A stretch of 64,000 nt of DNA from Bacillus alkalisoli (GCF_002797415.1 NZ_KZ454944.1:85745-149744); one strand, 5' to 3'; numbered from the stretch's first letter, positions 26,808-36,487 are shown. Notes: generated by a model from the sequence alone, not told the origin. Made by a program: numbers and translations.

Positions 26808-27512
26808 GTGTTATTAGGAACAATTGTAAATGGTATTTGTATTATTGTTGGTACATTGATTGGCTTAGGTCTAACTAGAATACCAGACAAAACGAAAGAA
26901 ACCGTAATGAAGGTTATAGGGCTAGTAGTTATTGTTTTAGGACTGCAAATGGCATTCAAAGGACAAGAGTTTTTAATCGTTATTTTTAGTTTAGTAATAG
27001 GTGCAGTTATAGGAGAATGGCTAGATTTAGAGGAAAAACTAAATCAAGTAGGTAGGTGGCTTGAATCTAAGGTCGGAAAAAGTAATTCAGGAAGCATCTC
27101 TAAAGGATTCGTAACTGCTACATTAATATTTGTTATCGGTGCAATGGCGGTAGTAGGGGCTTTAGATAGTGGATTAAGAGGAAATCACGATGTGTTATTT
27201 ACCAAATCTATTATTGATGGATTTACAAGTATCGTTTTAACGACGACGCTTGGAATAGGTGTTATGTTTTCAGCAATCCCCGTAGTATTATATCAAGGTT
27301 CTATTGTGTTATTTGCTACAGTTATCGATCGATTTGTACCAGAAGAGTTACTACAACTATTTATTTTAGATATGACAGCAACCGGTGGAGTAATGATTTT
27401 AGCGATTGGGACAAACCTTTTAGGTATAACATCAGTAAGAGTAGCTAATTTACTACCAGGTCTACTAGTAGTAGCAGTACTTGTAACGAGTATGTACTTT
27501 CTATCGATTTAA
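26808..27512 (+). CDS. DUF554 family membrane protein
   Basis: This 234-residue protein is very hydrophobic, with about six or seven predicted membrane segments, the first being LLGTIVNGICIIVGTLIGLGL. Pattern and size match the DUF554 family (E. coli YqgA, B. subtilis YdfK), which has no established function. Family features visible are GAMAVVGALDSGLRGNHDVLF and SAIPVVLYQGSIVL. The start is GTG with a weak GGGG site. It follows parB after a terminator, in the place where B. subtilis has yyaD, and converges on yyaC. Confidence 0.85.
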   Translation: MLLGTIVNGICIIVGTLIGLGLTRIPDKTKETVMKVIGLVVIVLGLQMAFKGQEFLIVIFSLVIGAVIGEWLDLEEKLNQVGRWLESKVGKSNSGSISKGFVTATLIFVIGAMAVVGALDSGLRGNHDVLFTKSIIDGFTSIVLTTTLGIGVMFSAIPVVLYQGSIVLFATVIDRFVPEELLQLFILDMTATGGVMILAIGTNLLGITSVRVANLLPGLLVVAVLVTSMYFLSI

Positions 27513-27533
27513 TTATATCAATATAACAAATTC

Positions 27534-27576
27534 AAAAAGACTGTTCTCTAACTATTGTATAGAAACAGTCTTTTTT
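27534..27576. terminator. Bidirectional terminator between the DUF554 gene and yyaC
   Basis: AAAAAGACTGTT and AACAGTCTTTTTT flank a 17-nt loop region, giving U tracts in both directions between two convergent genes. Confidence 0.88.
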
Positions 27577-27577
27577 C

Positions 27578-28213
27578 TTATTCACCTTGTAGAAAATTAG
27601 AGTTATTTTTATCTATTTCAGCTTGTGCTAACATTATTCTTCTTGTTAAAAGCAAATCAAGTCGCTTTAACGACTCTGCAATTGTTTTTGCCATTCTCAT
27701 AACAAGACTTAATCTTGTATTTTGTAAAACAAAAAACTCCATAAATCCACTAACATTTACAATACCAGTAATATGAAAATCTCCTACAGGAGGTAAATCC
27801 TTCTTCACACCTGCTCCAGGCATGACAGGCCCCTCTGCAACGGTTAAGAAGCCTACGCTCTTTAACCTCCCTAAACATGCGTCGATTGCAATAATAGTAG
27901 GGTTAGGGTGCAGTTTATATATTTCTTGTAATTTTTCTTTTAAATTAACCGCATGAATAGGATCATCTAGTGTCCCATACACATGTAAGGTAGAGAGTTT
28001 CATTTCGGATAATTTAGTTCCTACTAAAGGGCCGAGTGAGTCTCCTGTTGAACGATCCGTACCGATACATACTATAACATATGGTTGTATGCTCTCACTT
28101 GTAAGTAGTAACTCATAAACGGTATTTGTTACTTCTTGTAAAGCATTAGAATCATCATGCGCAATGCGTGCATTACCTCCTTTCTTTTCAAAGAAATTTG
28201 ATTTTAGATTCAT
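27578..28213 (-). CDS. yyaC: GPR-like spore protease YyaC
   Basis: YyaC belongs to a family related to GPR, the protease that degrades small acid-soluble spore proteins at germination; YyaC itself is sporulation-associated with no proven substrate. The 211-residue product has the family signature CIGTDRSTGDSLGPLVG, the IIAIDACLGR block and GDFHITGIVNVSGFME. The chosen ATG is preceded by AAGGAG at 7 nt; a GTG three codons upstream is rejected. It stands alone on the minus strand inside a plus-strand region, as in B. subtilis, and marks this organism as a spore former. Confidence 0.92.
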   Translation of the reverse strand: MNLKSNFFEKKGGNARIAHDDSNALQEVTNTVYELLLTSESIQPYVIVCIGTDRSTGDSLGPLVGTKLSEMKLSTLHVYGTLDDPIHAVNLKEKLQEIYKLHPNPTIIAIDACLGRLKSVGFLTVAEGPVMPGAGVKKDLPPVGDFHITGIVNVSGFMEFFVLQNTRLSLVMRMAKTIAESLKRLDLLLTRRIMLAQAEIDKNNSNFLQGE

Positions 28214-28402
28214 AGTTTCCACTCCTTGTTAATAGTAGTAACAGTATACGGTTGTTTTTAAAAAACTATACGTGCAATTCATACTTTTCTATTTATCCAC
28301 TATTTGTAAAAAAATAAATAGTTGGTAAGTATTGTAGAATAATTCCCCTTGAAAATATTTTGCAATAATAATGAATTAGTAGATTAGGTAGGAGGGAAAA
28401 AT

Positions 28403-29422
28403 GTGTGGAGTAACGGGCTTAGGTGGATGTTTTTAATTTTAGGCACAGTTATCGGTGCGGGTTACGCTTCTGGTAGGGAATTATGGCAATTTTTTGGTGC
28501 AGAAAGCGGACTAGCTATCTTCATTTTTACTATTCTTTTTATTGTATGCTGTTACGTTATTATGAGGATTAGTATGGATCAACAGTCAGAGCATTTTTCA
28601 CCGGTACTAGTTAAGTTGGTGGGATCGAAGCTTTCTAAAGTATACGAAATTATTATTTTACTTTATTTATTTACGACAACCATTGTCATGTTGGCAGGTG
28701 GTGGAGCGGCATTACAAGTATTCTTCATTCCTTATTGGGCAGGAATTATAATTATTAGTTCATTATTAATACTTTTATTTGTCTACGGTGTAAATGGTAT
28801 GATTACTGTAAATACTTGGGTTATACCCATTATTGTTTTAGTACTCGGAGGAATACTAATTCATGCTACTGATATGAGTGTCATAACGGCAAGTAGTTTG
28901 TTAGAAAAACAAAACAACTGGCCGAGTGCTTTTACGTTTACTGCGCTAAATATTTTACCGTTAGTAGCTGTGTTATCCGCTATTGGTAATAAGGTTGCAA
29001 GTAAAAATGAAATTATCATTGCGAGCCTTGGAAGTGGACTAGTATTAGGAATCATATCTTTTGTGTATAATGAGACATTATTATCTGTTGCTACAAAAAT
29101 AGAATTCTTCGAAATACCTTTATTTGCTATCATTCAGAGTTATCCTTATTATATGTTGTTCTTTATGACGTTGTTACTTTGGGTAGCGATATACACGACG
29201 GCAGCATCAGGTTTATTAGGCTTAACGACAAGGTTGCGTTCTATATTCAACCTTCCGTTATGGGTTGTATGTGCCATTATGCTTGCGATTATGATACCTT
29301 TTACAACCTTTGGGTTCTCTCTCCTTGTGTCGGTACTTTACCCGCTATTTGGGTTAATTAATCTATATTTATTAGTGGCAATTCTTTTATATCCAATTGC
29401 TAATAAGTATAATTGGTCATAA
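28403..29422 (+). CDS. YkvI-like polytopic membrane protein
   Basis: This 339-residue protein has about ten predicted membrane segments. It starts WSNGLRWMFLILGTVIGAGY followed by ASGRELWQFFG, very like the N terminus of B. subtilis YkvI. The family resembles the amino-acid/polyamine/organocation transporter fold, with the conserved GTVIGAGYASG in the first helix. The substrate is unknown. The start is GTG, preceded by TAGGAGGG. It lies alone between divergent yyaC and yyzM, with no sign of an operon. Confidence 0.75.
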   Translation: MWSNGLRWMFLILGTVIGAGYASGRELWQFFGAESGLAIFIFTILFIVCCYVIMRISMDQQSEHFSPVLVKLVGSKLSKVYEIIILLYLFTTTIVMLAGGGAALQVFFIPYWAGIIIISSLLILLFVYGVNGMITVNTWVIPIIVLVLGGILIHATDMSVITASSLLEKQNNWPSAFTFTALNILPLVAVLSAIGNKVASKNEIIIASLGSGLVLGIISFVYNETLLSVATKIEFFEIPLFAIIQSYPYYMLFFMTLLLWVAIYTTAASGLLGLTTRLRSIFNLPLWVVCAIMLAIMIPFTTFGFSLLVSVLYPLFGLINLYLLVAILLYPIANKYNWS

Positions 29423-29522
29423 TGTAAAATGATTTTCATCTAAACTGGTATAAATAATTCCAATATGAGAAGCAATTTTGTACAATAGAGGTATGAAGTT
29501 AGAAGTAGAGGGGTAAAAAACG

Positions 29523-29720
29523 ATGAGTGACAAAGATTTTTCTTTACATGACATTGTTGAAATGAAAAAAGCCCATCCTTGTGGAGAAAACAAATGGAAA
29601 GTCATTCGTATGGGGATGGATATTAGGATTAAATGTGAAGGCTGTCAGCATAGTATTATGATGCCAAGAAGAGAGTTTGTTCGCAAAATAAAAAAAGTGC
29701 TCGAACGACATTCCGAATAA
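29523..29720 (+). CDS. yyzM: DUF951 family protein YyzM
   Basis: A 65-residue protein with the DUF951 pattern: FSLHDIVEMKKAHPCGENKWKVIRMGMDIRIKCEGC followed by IMMPRREFVRKIKKV. The two cysteines in HPCG and CEGC may bind metal or nucleic acid. The family is widespread in Firmicutes next to ychF and has no proven function. AGAGGGG lies a short way before the ATG. It is followed by a parS site and a terminator. Confidence 0.9.
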   Translation: MSDKDFSLHDIVEMKKAHPCGENKWKVIRMGMDIRIKCEGCQHSIMMPRREFVRKIKKVLERHSE

Positions 29721-29726
29721 AACTTT

Positions 29727-29742
29727 TGTTTCACGTGAAACA
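29727..29742 (+). other. parS: parS site after yyzM
   Basis: TGTTTCACGTGAAACA is an exact match to the parS consensus. It lies six nt after the yyzM stop codon and just before a terminator. Confidence 0.96.
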
Positions 29743-29750
29743 TCTTACCA

Positions 29751-29782
29751 AGAAGATACAACTATAACTGTATCTTCTTTTT
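29751..29782 (+). terminator. Terminator after yyzM
   Basis: GAAGATACA (29752-29760) and TGTATCTTC (29769-29777) form a perfect 9-bp stem followed by TTTTT. Confidence 0.88.
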
Positions 29783-29785
29783 AAT

Positions 29786-29937
29786 TGAATCAATTTCATA
29801 ATTACGGTTCGTTTAGTGAAAAACGAATGTTCCGTTTATCATAATTAAATAACGTTTATATAAAACGTAAATTATATGAAAGAATAGGTTTAATATTCGT
29901 TTTTCGATTAGTAATTGTACATTATGAAACTCACTCA
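29786..29937 (-). repeat. 152-bp inverted-terminal repeat element, copy 2
   Basis: Its reverse complement matches 19551-19703 almost throughout. The ends are again inverted repeats of the TTTCATAAT...GAAAAACGAAT type. Flanking bases are AT on both sides. It lies immediately behind the yyzM terminator and before the ychF promoter region, and is non-coding. Confidence 0.8.
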
Positions 29938-30061
29938 ATTGGTTACAATTAGTCATCCATAATGTAAGGTTAGACTTATTTCAACTTGTCTTTTTAGCGT
30001 GTTGTATCTATAATTGTGGAAGGTTCATTGAGTGAAAGATGTACTAATAGGAGTGGATAAT

Positions 30062-31162
30062 ATGGCTTTAACAGCTGGTATTGTTGGTTTACCAAATGTC
30101 GGGAAATCAACCTTATTTAACGCGATAACACAAGCGGGTGCAGAATCTGCGAACTACCCGTTCTGTACGATAGATCCAAACGTAGGAATTGTAGATGTTC
30201 CAGATGAGCGTCTACGAAGATTAACAGAACTAGTTCAACCGAAAAAAACAGTACCAACGCACTTTGAGTTTACGGATATCGCAGGGATCGTAAAAGGAGC
30301 GAGTAAAGGAGAAGGACTAGGAAACAAGTTCTTATCACATATTCGCCAAGTAGATGCAATCTGTCACGTAGTTCGTTGTTTCGCTGATGACAACATTACA
30401 CACGTTGCTGGAACAGTGGATCCTATTTCTGATATTGAAACGATTAACTTAGAATTAATTTTAGCAGACTTAGAATCCATCCAAAAGCGTATGGAGCGTG
30501 TTGGAAAATTAGCAAAACAAAAAGATAAAGAAGCAGTATATGAGTATGAAGTGTTAGTGAAGGTTCAAGAAGCACTAGAAAATGAACTTCCAGCACGTAC
30601 GGTAGAAGTAACGGATGAACAAGTAAAGTACTTAAAGGGAATGCACTTATTAACGAGCAAACCAGTTCTTTACGTAGCAAACGTAGGAGAAGATGATGTA
30701 GCAGATCCATCAGGTAATGAATACGTTCAAAGTGTTCGTGAATTCGCGGAAAAAGAAGGCTCTCAAGTAATTGTTGTTTGTGCAAAGATTGAATCTGAAA
30801 TTGTAGAGTTAGATGCAGAAGAAAAAGAAATGTTTTTAGAAGAGCTTGGAATTGAAGAGTCTGGTTTAGATCAGTTAATCCGAGCGGCTTATAACCTACT
30901 TGGACTAGCAACATACTTTACTGCTGGTGTTCAAGAAGTTAGAGCATGGACGTTCCGCAAAGGGATGAAAGCTCCACAATGTGCTGGTGTTATTCATACA
31001 GACTTTGAACGTGGATTTATTCGTGCAGAAACAGTTTCATACGATGACCTTTTAAATGCTGGTACAATGGTTGCTGCTAAAGAAGCCGGAAAAGTCCGCT
31101 TAGAAGGTAAAGAGTATGAAGTAAAAGATGGAGATGTGATCCATTTCCGTTTTAATGTGTAA
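30062..31162 (+). CDS. ychF: Redox-regulated ribosome-binding ATPase YchF (YyaF/OLA1 family)
   Basis: YchF is a conserved Obg-family P-loop protein that prefers ATP to GTP, binds ribosomes and is linked to the oxidative stress response. The 366-residue product begins MALTAGIVGLPNVGKSTLFN (G1), with DIAGIVKGASKGEGLGNKF (G3) and the altered G4 NVGE that explains ATP preference. A C-terminal TGS domain contains RGFIRAETVSYDDL. The ATG at 30062 has TAGGAGTG before it; an upstream codon at 30032 is rejected. It immediately precedes the rpsF operon. Confidence 0.97.
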   Translation: MALTAGIVGLPNVGKSTLFNAITQAGAESANYPFCTIDPNVGIVDVPDERLRRLTELVQPKKTVPTHFEFTDIAGIVKGASKGEGLGNKFLSHIRQVDAICHVVRCFADDNITHVAGTVDPISDIETINLELILADLESIQKRMERVGKLAKQKDKEAVYEYEVLVKVQEALENELPARTVEVTDEQVKYLKGMHLLTSKPVLYVANVGEDDVADPSGNEYVQSVREFAEKEGSQVIVVCAKIESEIVELDAEEKEMFLEELGIEESGLDQLIRAAYNLLGLATYFTAGVQEVRAWTFRKGMKAPQCAGVIHTDFERGFIRAETVSYDDLLNAGTMVAAKEAGKVRLEGKEYEVKDGDVIHFRFNV

Positions 31163-31167
31163 GGATG

Positions 31168-31196
31168 TTGCAATTAGCTGGATGTTCTGATATAAT
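31168..31196 (+). promoter_or_regulatory. rpsF-ssbA-rpsR promoter (sigma-A)
   Basis: TTGCAA (31168-31173), a 17-nt spacer and consensus TATAAT (31191-31196) stand about 80 bp before rpsF, just after the ychF stop codon. Confidence 0.85.
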
Positions 31197-31224
31197 TTTA
31201 ATTTGTGAGTATTAGTATTTACTA

Positions 31225-31262
31225 ATTGCTCCTTGCCCGTTATGGGCCGTTTAGACCAAAAG
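31225..31262 (+). promoter_or_regulatory. Possible S6:S18 autoregulatory leader
   Basis: The leader contains a GCCCGTTATGGGC hairpin followed by CGTTTAGACC before the ribosome-binding site. Leaders of rpsF operons in many bacteria bind an S6-S18 complex through a hairpin with a CCG element. The match here is by position and a short stem only. Confidence 0.4.
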
Positions 31263-31274
31263 GAGGTGACTGTG

Positions 31275-31562
31275 ATGAGAAAGTATGAAATCATGTACAT
31301 CATCCGTCCGAACATTGAGGAAGAAGCAAAGAAATCTTTAGTTGAGCGTTTCAATACTATTTTAACTGAAAATGGTGCTGAGCTTAACGATTCTAAAGAG
31401 TGGGGCAAACGCCGCTTAGCTTACGAAATCAATGATTTCCGCGACGGTTATTATATGCTTTTAAAAGTAGCTTCTGGAGCTGCTGCTGTTCAAGAGTTTG
31501 ATCGTCTTGCGAAAATTAGCGAAGACATTATCCGTCATATCGTTATTAGAGAAGAAGCTTAA
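31275..31562 (+). CDS. rpsF: 30S ribosomal protein S6
   Basis: S6 binds the central domain of 16S rRNA as a heterodimer with S18, encoded two genes downstream. The 95-residue product begins [20 protein letters not shown] and contains [24 protein letters not shown], the standard S6 pattern. The ATG at 31275 is preceded by an ideal AGGAGGTGA; earlier open codons are rejected. It heads the rpsF-ssbA-rpsR operon. Confidence 0.97.
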   Translation: MRKYEIMYIIRPNIEEEAKKSLVERFNTILTENGAELNDSKEWGKRRLAYEINDFRDGYYMLLKVASGAAAVQEFDRLAKISEDIIRHIVIREEA

Positions 31563-31614
31563 TTTTTAAATATAGTCCTTGAAAACGGACAATATCGCAA
31601 GGGAGAGTGGAACT

Positions 31615-32163
31615 GTGTTAAATCGCGTTGTATTAGTAGGTCGTTTAACGAAAGACCCTGAATTACGTTATACACCAAGTGGAGTGGCTGTAGCTACTTT
31701 TACTTTGGCGGTAAACCGTGCGTTCCAGAGTCAATCTGGTGAACGTGAAGCGGACTTTATTAACTGTATTATTTGGAGAAGACCAGCTGAAAACGTAGCT
31801 AATTTCTTGAAAAAAGGAAGTTTAGCTGGTGTTGATGGTCGCATTCAAACGCGCAATTATGAAGGACAAGACGGTCGCCGTGTATATGTAACTGAAGTTG
31901 TAGCGGATAGTGTTCAGTTCTTAGAACCTAAAGGCGCAAGTGCTAATGCTGGTGGTGGCGGTCAAAGCCGTCCAAATTCTAACCAAGGTGACGGGAGCTA
32001 CGGCTCTGGACCATTCGGTAGTGAACCTGGTGGAAATGGTGGTTATGGTCAGCAAAACCAACCACAGCGCAATAACAACAATAACCAAACTCGCATAGAT
32101 AATGATCCGTTTGATCAAAAGGGACAAACAATAGATATTTCTGACGATGACTTACCATTCTAA
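31615..32163 (+). CDS. ssbA: Single-stranded DNA-binding protein SsbA
   Basis: SsbA coats single-stranded DNA during replication, recombination and repair and recruits partners through its acidic tail. The 182-residue protein has an OB fold ([20 protein letters not shown], then [15 protein letters not shown]). A disordered Gly/Asn/Gln-rich linker follows, and the C terminus is DISDDDLPF. The start is GTG, preceded by GGGAGAG and matching the B. subtilis start. It lies between rpsF and rpsR as in most Firmicutes. Confidence 0.97.
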   Translation: MLNRVVLVGRLTKDPELRYTPSGVAVATFTLAVNRAFQSQSGEREADFINCIIWRRPAENVANFLKKGSLAGVDGRIQTRNYEGQDGRRVYVTEVVADSVQFLEPKGASANAGGGGQSRPNSNQGDGSYGSGPFGSEPGGNGGYGQQNQPQRNNNNNQTRIDNDPFDQKGQTIDISDDDLPF

Positions 32164-32217
32164 GACAAGAGAATGAAAATCGTTAACTAAAACTAATAGG
32201 AAATGGAGGCGAATACT

Positions 32218-32457
32218 ATGGCAGGTGGACGCAGAGGCGGACGTAACAAACGTCGTAAAGTTTGTTATTTCACAGCAAATGGAATCTCTAACATCGATTT
32301 CAAAGATGTTGATGTTCTAAAAAAATTCATCTCTGAGCGCGGAAAGATTTTACCTCGTCGTGTGACAGGTACAAGTGCTAAATACCAACGTAAATTAACA
32401 GTTGCTATCAAGCGCGCTCGCACAATGGCTTTATTACCATACGTAGCTGGTGAATAA
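32218..32457 (+). CDS. rpsR: 30S ribosomal protein S18
   Basis: S18 is the partner of S6 in the small subunit. The 79-residue basic protein starts [20 protein letters not shown] and contains [21 protein letters not shown] and the C-terminal RTMALLPYV, all typical. The ATG at 32218 follows GGAGGCG; an earlier open codon at 32203 is rejected. It is the last gene of the operon and is followed by a strong terminator. Confidence 0.97.
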   Translation: MAGGRRGGRNKRRKVCYFTANGISNIDFKDVDVLKKFISERGKILPRRVTGTSAKYQRKLTVAIKRARTMALLPYVAGE

Positions 32458-32477
32458 TATCCATAAAACTTAACAAA

Positions 32478-32515
32478 GAAGGCAGTGAGAGTCATATCTT
32501 ACTGCCTTCTTTTTT
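32478..32515 (+). terminator. Terminator of the rpsF-ssbA-rpsR operon
   Basis: GAAGGCAGT and ACTGCCTTC form a perfect 9-bp stem around a 14-nt loop and are followed by six T. Confidence 0.92.
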
Positions 32516-32604
32516 GCAAAAAGGGACCATTTCTTATATAAATATAAGGAGATGTTCTGTTATGTTACAAAAAATAGTGAATGTTACAGGTAAACGGGTA
32601 GCTA

Positions 32605-32757
32605 ATCGGCGAGAATAAGGAATTTATCGGCGGAAAAGGCGAGTCAATCAGCGAAAATAAGGGATTTATCGGCGAAAAAGAAGAATCAATCGGCGGGTAC
32701 AGGCAGTGAATCAGCAGAAACCATACTTTATCGGCGAAAATACAAATTATTCGGCGG
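32605..32757. repeat. Phased ATCRGCG array, copy 1 (8 units)
   Basis: ATCGGCG, ATCAGCG or close variants begin at 32605, 32626, 32647, 32668, 32689, 32710, 32730 and 32750. The spacings are 21,21,21,21,21,20,20 bp. Between boxes the sequence is loosely A-rich (GAAAATAAGGGATTT type). The array occupies the 485-nt gap between rpsR and yybS, which otherwise holds the rpsR terminator and no gene. The same box number and spacing recur at 59594-59745. Confidence 0.85.
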
Positions 32758-32942
32758 TACTGCGCTGCGCGACTTCCTCGAAATGCTATCATTCTTTTTG
32801 GATGAAAGCGAGCTCCTGTAGCGAACATCAACAGTTAATACCCTAAAATGATTGCTAACTTGCTAACTAACACATCGTTAAACATCTCACATGTAATCTT
32901 CTACATAAGGGTAAAATAAAAGGATGAAGGGAGTGTGCCTAA

Positions 32943-33875
32943 ATGAAGGAAACGAAAAAAATAACAGAAGGTGCCGTATTACTCGGGCTTTATATCATTC
33001 TTCTATTAATCACACTATATACCCCTGTTATTAGTATGATTTCATTACTAGCACTACCATTACCTTTTGCTTTATACGCAGCAAGGTATGACATAAAATT
33101 TTCAATATGGTTTATTGTATTAGCTAATTTCATCTCGATGTTATTCGGCTCACCATTAGCACTTATGATAAGTTTACCAGCAACAACAGTCGGCATAGTG
33201 ATGGGATATTTATTTTCTAAACAAAAAGACCGTTATGCAATCTTAGGAGCAGCTACTGGGGTTTATTTAATTAATTACATAATGTTGTATGTACTAACGG
33301 TATTATTATTTCAACTTGACCTCGCACAACTTTTAGAAGAGGCGTCTGCACAGTCTGTTCAAACTGCTGAAAGTATGTTAAATGCTTTAGGTCAAGAATC
33401 TGTTGAAGAAGTAATCGCTACTTATAATACAATGATTCAACAATTGCTTTATCTCTTACCTTCACTATTAGTGCTGGCATCATTTGTTTCTGCCTTTATT
33501 AGTCAGTTTTTAGCTGGCATCTTTTTACGTAGATTCAAAGTAGATGTAAAACCATTTCCGCCTTTACGTGAGTTAGTGCTACCAAAAAGTTTATTATGGT
33601 ACTATTTAGTAGTAATCATCTTATCGTTAATGTCATTGGAAGAAGGCTCAACATTATATATTGCAGTTGTCAACTTATCGTTCATATTAATGCTATTAAT
33701 GACGATTCAAGGTTTCTCTTTTCTGTTTTTCTTTTTCGCTCAAAAGAAAATGTCGAAAGCAATTCCAATCACTATTTTAATAATTTCTTTCCTTATGCCA
33801 CCACTACTATATATAATTAGAATGATTGGTATTTTTGATATCGGTTTTGATTTAAGAAAGAGAATACAAAAATGA
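32943..33875 (+). CDS. yybS: YybS family membrane protein (DUF2232)
   Basis: This 310-residue protein has about eight predicted membrane segments, beginning EGAVLLGLYIILLLITLYTP. Size, hydropathy and position directly upstream of gdpP identify it as YybS. The family resembles small-molecule transporter membrane components, but its function is not established. The ATG is preceded by AAGGGAGTG. It is followed after 30 nt by gdpP, so a yybS-gdpP-rplI operon is likely. Confidence 0.9.
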   Translation: MKETKKITEGAVLLGLYIILLLITLYTPVISMISLLALPLPFALYAARYDIKFSIWFIVLANFISMLFGSPLALMISLPATTVGIVMGYLFSKQKDRYAILGAATGVYLINYIMLYVLTVLLFQLDLAQLLEEASAQSVQTAESMLNALGQESVEEVIATYNTMIQQLLYLLPSLLVLASFVSAFISQFLAGIFLRRFKVDVKPFPPLRELVLPKSLLWYYLVVIILSLMSLEEGSTLYIAVVNLSFILMLLMTIQGFSFLFFFFAQKKMSKAIPITILIISFLMPPLLYIIRMIGIFDIGFDLRKRIQK

Positions 33876-33905
33876 GTAAATTGGTAAATAGGAGCTGAAA
33901 AATTC

Positions 33906-35879
33906 ATGCCTAATCATTTAGATAAGCAACGAATAAATCTACCGTTTTTTACGTTGCTAGCATTGGCTGCACTTCAGCTGGTAGTAATCATTTTTCATCA
34001 ATGGCTAATAGGAGTAATTAGTTTAGTTTTTCTAATTTTTATTTTGTATTATTATCGCAACGAAGAAAAGCAGTATCAGAAAGAGATGGAGCAATATATT
34101 TCTACGTTATCTTACCGTTTGAAAAAGGTAGGAGAAGAAGCATTAATGGAAATGCCGATTGGTATTATGCTATATAATGACGACTTTCAAATTGAGTGGG
34201 CTAATCCTTTTTTAGCTTCATGCTTCCACGAAGAAACCTTAGTAGGACGTTCTATTTATGAGGTTGGTGAAGAACTTATCCCATTTCTGAAACAGGGAGA
34301 GTCTGAAACAGAAATTATTAGTTTTTATGACAGAAAGTACAAAGTTGTCAGCAAACGGTCGGAAAGACTTTTATATTTCTTTGATGTAACAGAACAAGCA
34401 CAAATTGAGAAATTATATGAAGCAGAAAGAACAGTTGTAGGGGTTATCTTTTTAGATAACTACGACGAAGTTACACAAGGGTTGGATGATCAAACGAAAA
34501 GCACTATTAACAGCCAAGTTACATCGATCGTTAATAAATGGGCAACAGATAATGGTGTCTTTTTAAAGAGAACATCTACTGAAAGGTTTGTAGCTGTCCT
34601 AAATGAAAGTATATTAGTACAACTGGAAAAAAATAAATTTTCCATACTAGATGAAGTTCGTGAGCAAACCGCTAAACATAGTATGCCATTAACACTGAGT
34701 GTAGGGATCGGTACAGGATTATCCTCACTTCCTGAGTTAGGGCAACAAGCACAATCTAGCTTGGACTTAGCATTAGGTCGTGGTGGTGACCAGGTTGCGA
34801 TTAAACAAACAAACGGTAAGGTGCGTTTTTATGGTGGAAAAACAAACCCGATGGAAAAACGTACACGTGTTAGAGCTAGGGTTATTTCTCACGCATTAAA
34901 AGAATTAATAAATGATAGTGATAAAGTCATCGTTATGGGGCATCGTTTTCCAGATATGGATGCGATCGGTGCTTCTATTGGAATAGCGAAAGTCGCAGAA
35001 CTGAATCAAAAAGAAGCGTTTATCGTCCTTAATAATCAAGAAGTGGATACAAGTATTAAAAGATTGTTAGATGAAGTAAAAGTAAACGATAAGTTATGGG
35101 AAAGATTTATTTCACCAGATGATGCCTATGAGATTTCTACTTCGGAAACGTTATTGGTTATTGTGGATACACATAAACCTTCCTTAGTCATTGATGAAAA
35201 GCTATTAAATAAGTTTGATAAAATAGTTGTCATTGACCATCATCGTCGTGGCGAAGATTTTATTGAAGATCCATTATTAGTTTATATGGAACCATATGCG
35301 TCTTCGACAGCGGAGTTAGTAACAGAACTTATTCAGTATCAACCGAAACGCTTGAAAATTACGATGCTAGAGGCGACAGCGCTACTAGCTGGTATTATTG
35401 TCGATACGAAAAGTTTTACGGTAAGAACGGGTTCTCGTACGTTTGATGCTGCATCCTACTTACGTTCACAAGGCGCAGATACGATACTAGTACAGAAGTT
35501 TTTAAAAGAAGACTTAGATAACTTCGTGAAACGTGCGAAGCTGATTGAAAGTGCTTATTTATACAAAGACGGCGTGGTTATTGCTTTAGGGAATAAAAAT
35601 GAAATCTTTGACCAAGTAATGATTGCTCAAGCGGCAGACACACTACTAGCTATGAGTGATATTCATACTTCATTTGTTATTGCCAATCGTACGGAAGACC
35701 AAGTAGGAATAAGTGCGAGGTCACTAGGCGATGTTAACGTTCAATTGCTAATGGAAAGACTTGAAGGTGGAGGACATTTAACAAATGCTGCGACACAGCT
35801 TAAAATGAGTTTAGAAGATGCCGAAGAGAAACTAAAAGAAGTAATTGATGAACACTTTGAAGGAGGAGAAAAAGAATGA
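33906..35879 (+). CDS. gdpP: Cyclic-di-AMP phosphodiesterase GdpP
   Basis: GdpP (YybT) degrades the essential second messenger cyclic di-AMP, which controls potassium and osmolyte uptake and cell wall homeostasis. The 657-residue protein has two N-terminal membrane segments, a PAS-like domain near residues 75-160, and a degenerate GGDEF domain. The catalytic DHH domain has [23 protein letters not shown] and the [11 protein letters not shown] motif, and the DHHA1 domain ends [14 protein letters not shown]. Its stop codon overlaps the rplI start (ATGA). Confidence 0.96.
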   Translation: MPNHLDKQRINLPFFTLLALAALQLVVIIFHQWLIGVISLVFLIFILYYYRNEEKQYQKEMEQYISTLSYRLKKVGEEALMEMPIGIMLYNDDFQIEWANPFLASCFHEETLVGRSIYEVGEELIPFLKQGESETEIISFYDRKYKVVSKRSERLLYFFDVTEQAQIEKLYEAERTVVGVIFLDNYDEVTQGLDDQTKSTINSQVTSIVNKWATDNGVFLKRTSTERFVAVLNESILVQLEKNKFSILDEVREQTAKHSMPLTLSVGIGTGLSSLPELGQQAQSSLDLALGRGGDQVAIKQTNGKVRFYGGKTNPMEKRTRVRARVISHALKELINDSDKVIVMGHRFPDMDAIGASIGIAKVAELNQKEAFIVLNNQEVDTSIKRLLDEVKVNDKLWERFISPDDAYEISTSETLLVIVDTHKPSLVIDEKLLNKFDKIVVIDHHRRGEDFIEDPLLVYMEPYASSTAELVTELIQYQPKRLKITMLEATALLAGIIVDTKSFTVRTGSRTFDAASYLRSQGADTILVQKFLKEDLDNFVKRAKLIESAYLYKDGVVIALGNKNEIFDQVMIAQAADTLLAMSDIHTSFVIANRTEDQVGISARSLGDVNVQLLMERLEGGGHLTNAATQLKMSLEDAEEKLKEVIDEHFEGGEKE

Positions 35880-36325
35880 AAGTTATTTTCTTACAAGATG
35901 TAAAAGGAAAAGGAAAAAAAGGGGAAGTGAAAAATGTAGCAGATGGATATGCTCATAATTTCCTTATCAAAAACGGTTATGCGATGGAAGCAACAAATGC
36001 GAACATGAAGTCTTTAGAGGCTCAAAAAAACAAAGAGCGTAAAGAAGCGGCAGATGAGTTGAAAAATGCACAAGCTCTAAAAGAGACATTAGAAAAGTTA
36101 ACAGTTGAAATCGCTACAAAAGCTGGAGAAGGAGGACGCCTTTTCGGTTCTATTACAACGAAACAAGTTGCAGAAGAATTACAGAAAAAGCATAATATCA
36201 AAATTGACAAGCGTAAAATGGAGCTTAATGATGCGATTAGAACGCTTGGTTTTACAAATGTTCCTGTGAAGTTACACAGTGAAGTAACAGCAACATTAAA
36301 AGTCCACGCAACAGAACTTAAATAA
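35876..36325 (+). CDS. rplI: 50S ribosomal protein L9
   Basis: L9 stretches from the large subunit toward the neighbouring ribosome and helps maintain reading frame. The 149-residue protein begins [20 protein letters not shown] with [15 protein letters not shown], the classic N-terminal domain. A long charged helix follows (about residues 42-75), then a C-terminal domain containing [17 protein letters not shown]. It overlaps gdpP by four bases, and GGAGG lies inside the end of gdpP. Confidence 0.97.
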   Translation: MKVIFLQDVKGKGKKGEVKNVADGYAHNFLIKNGYAMEATNANMKSLEAQKNKERKEAADELKNAQALKETLEKLTVEIATKAGEGGRLFGSITTKQVAEELQKKHNIKIDKRKMELNDAIRTLGFTNVPVKLHSEVTATLKVHATELK

Positions 36326-36487
36326 CAGAACTTATATCAGATTGGATTTTCTACCAAAGTTTTAGCATTGAACTTTTATACTACACATGTTAATCTTTAT
36401 CACATAAGCTCGGCTATTTGCCGGGTTTTCTTTTTGACAAAACTAAGTTTGATATAGAACATGATCTTTTTTGTAAATATTACAAGC

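Noticed and set aside
32605-32757. CRISPR array
   Set aside because: Repeat boxes are 7 bp, degenerate and 14 bp apart, and no cas genes are present in the window.
32565-32831. Minus-strand frame with heptad-like SFSPINPLFSLID repeats
   Set aside because: The peptide repeat is simply the translation of the 21-bp phased DNA array; no ribosome-binding site and no independent coding evidence.
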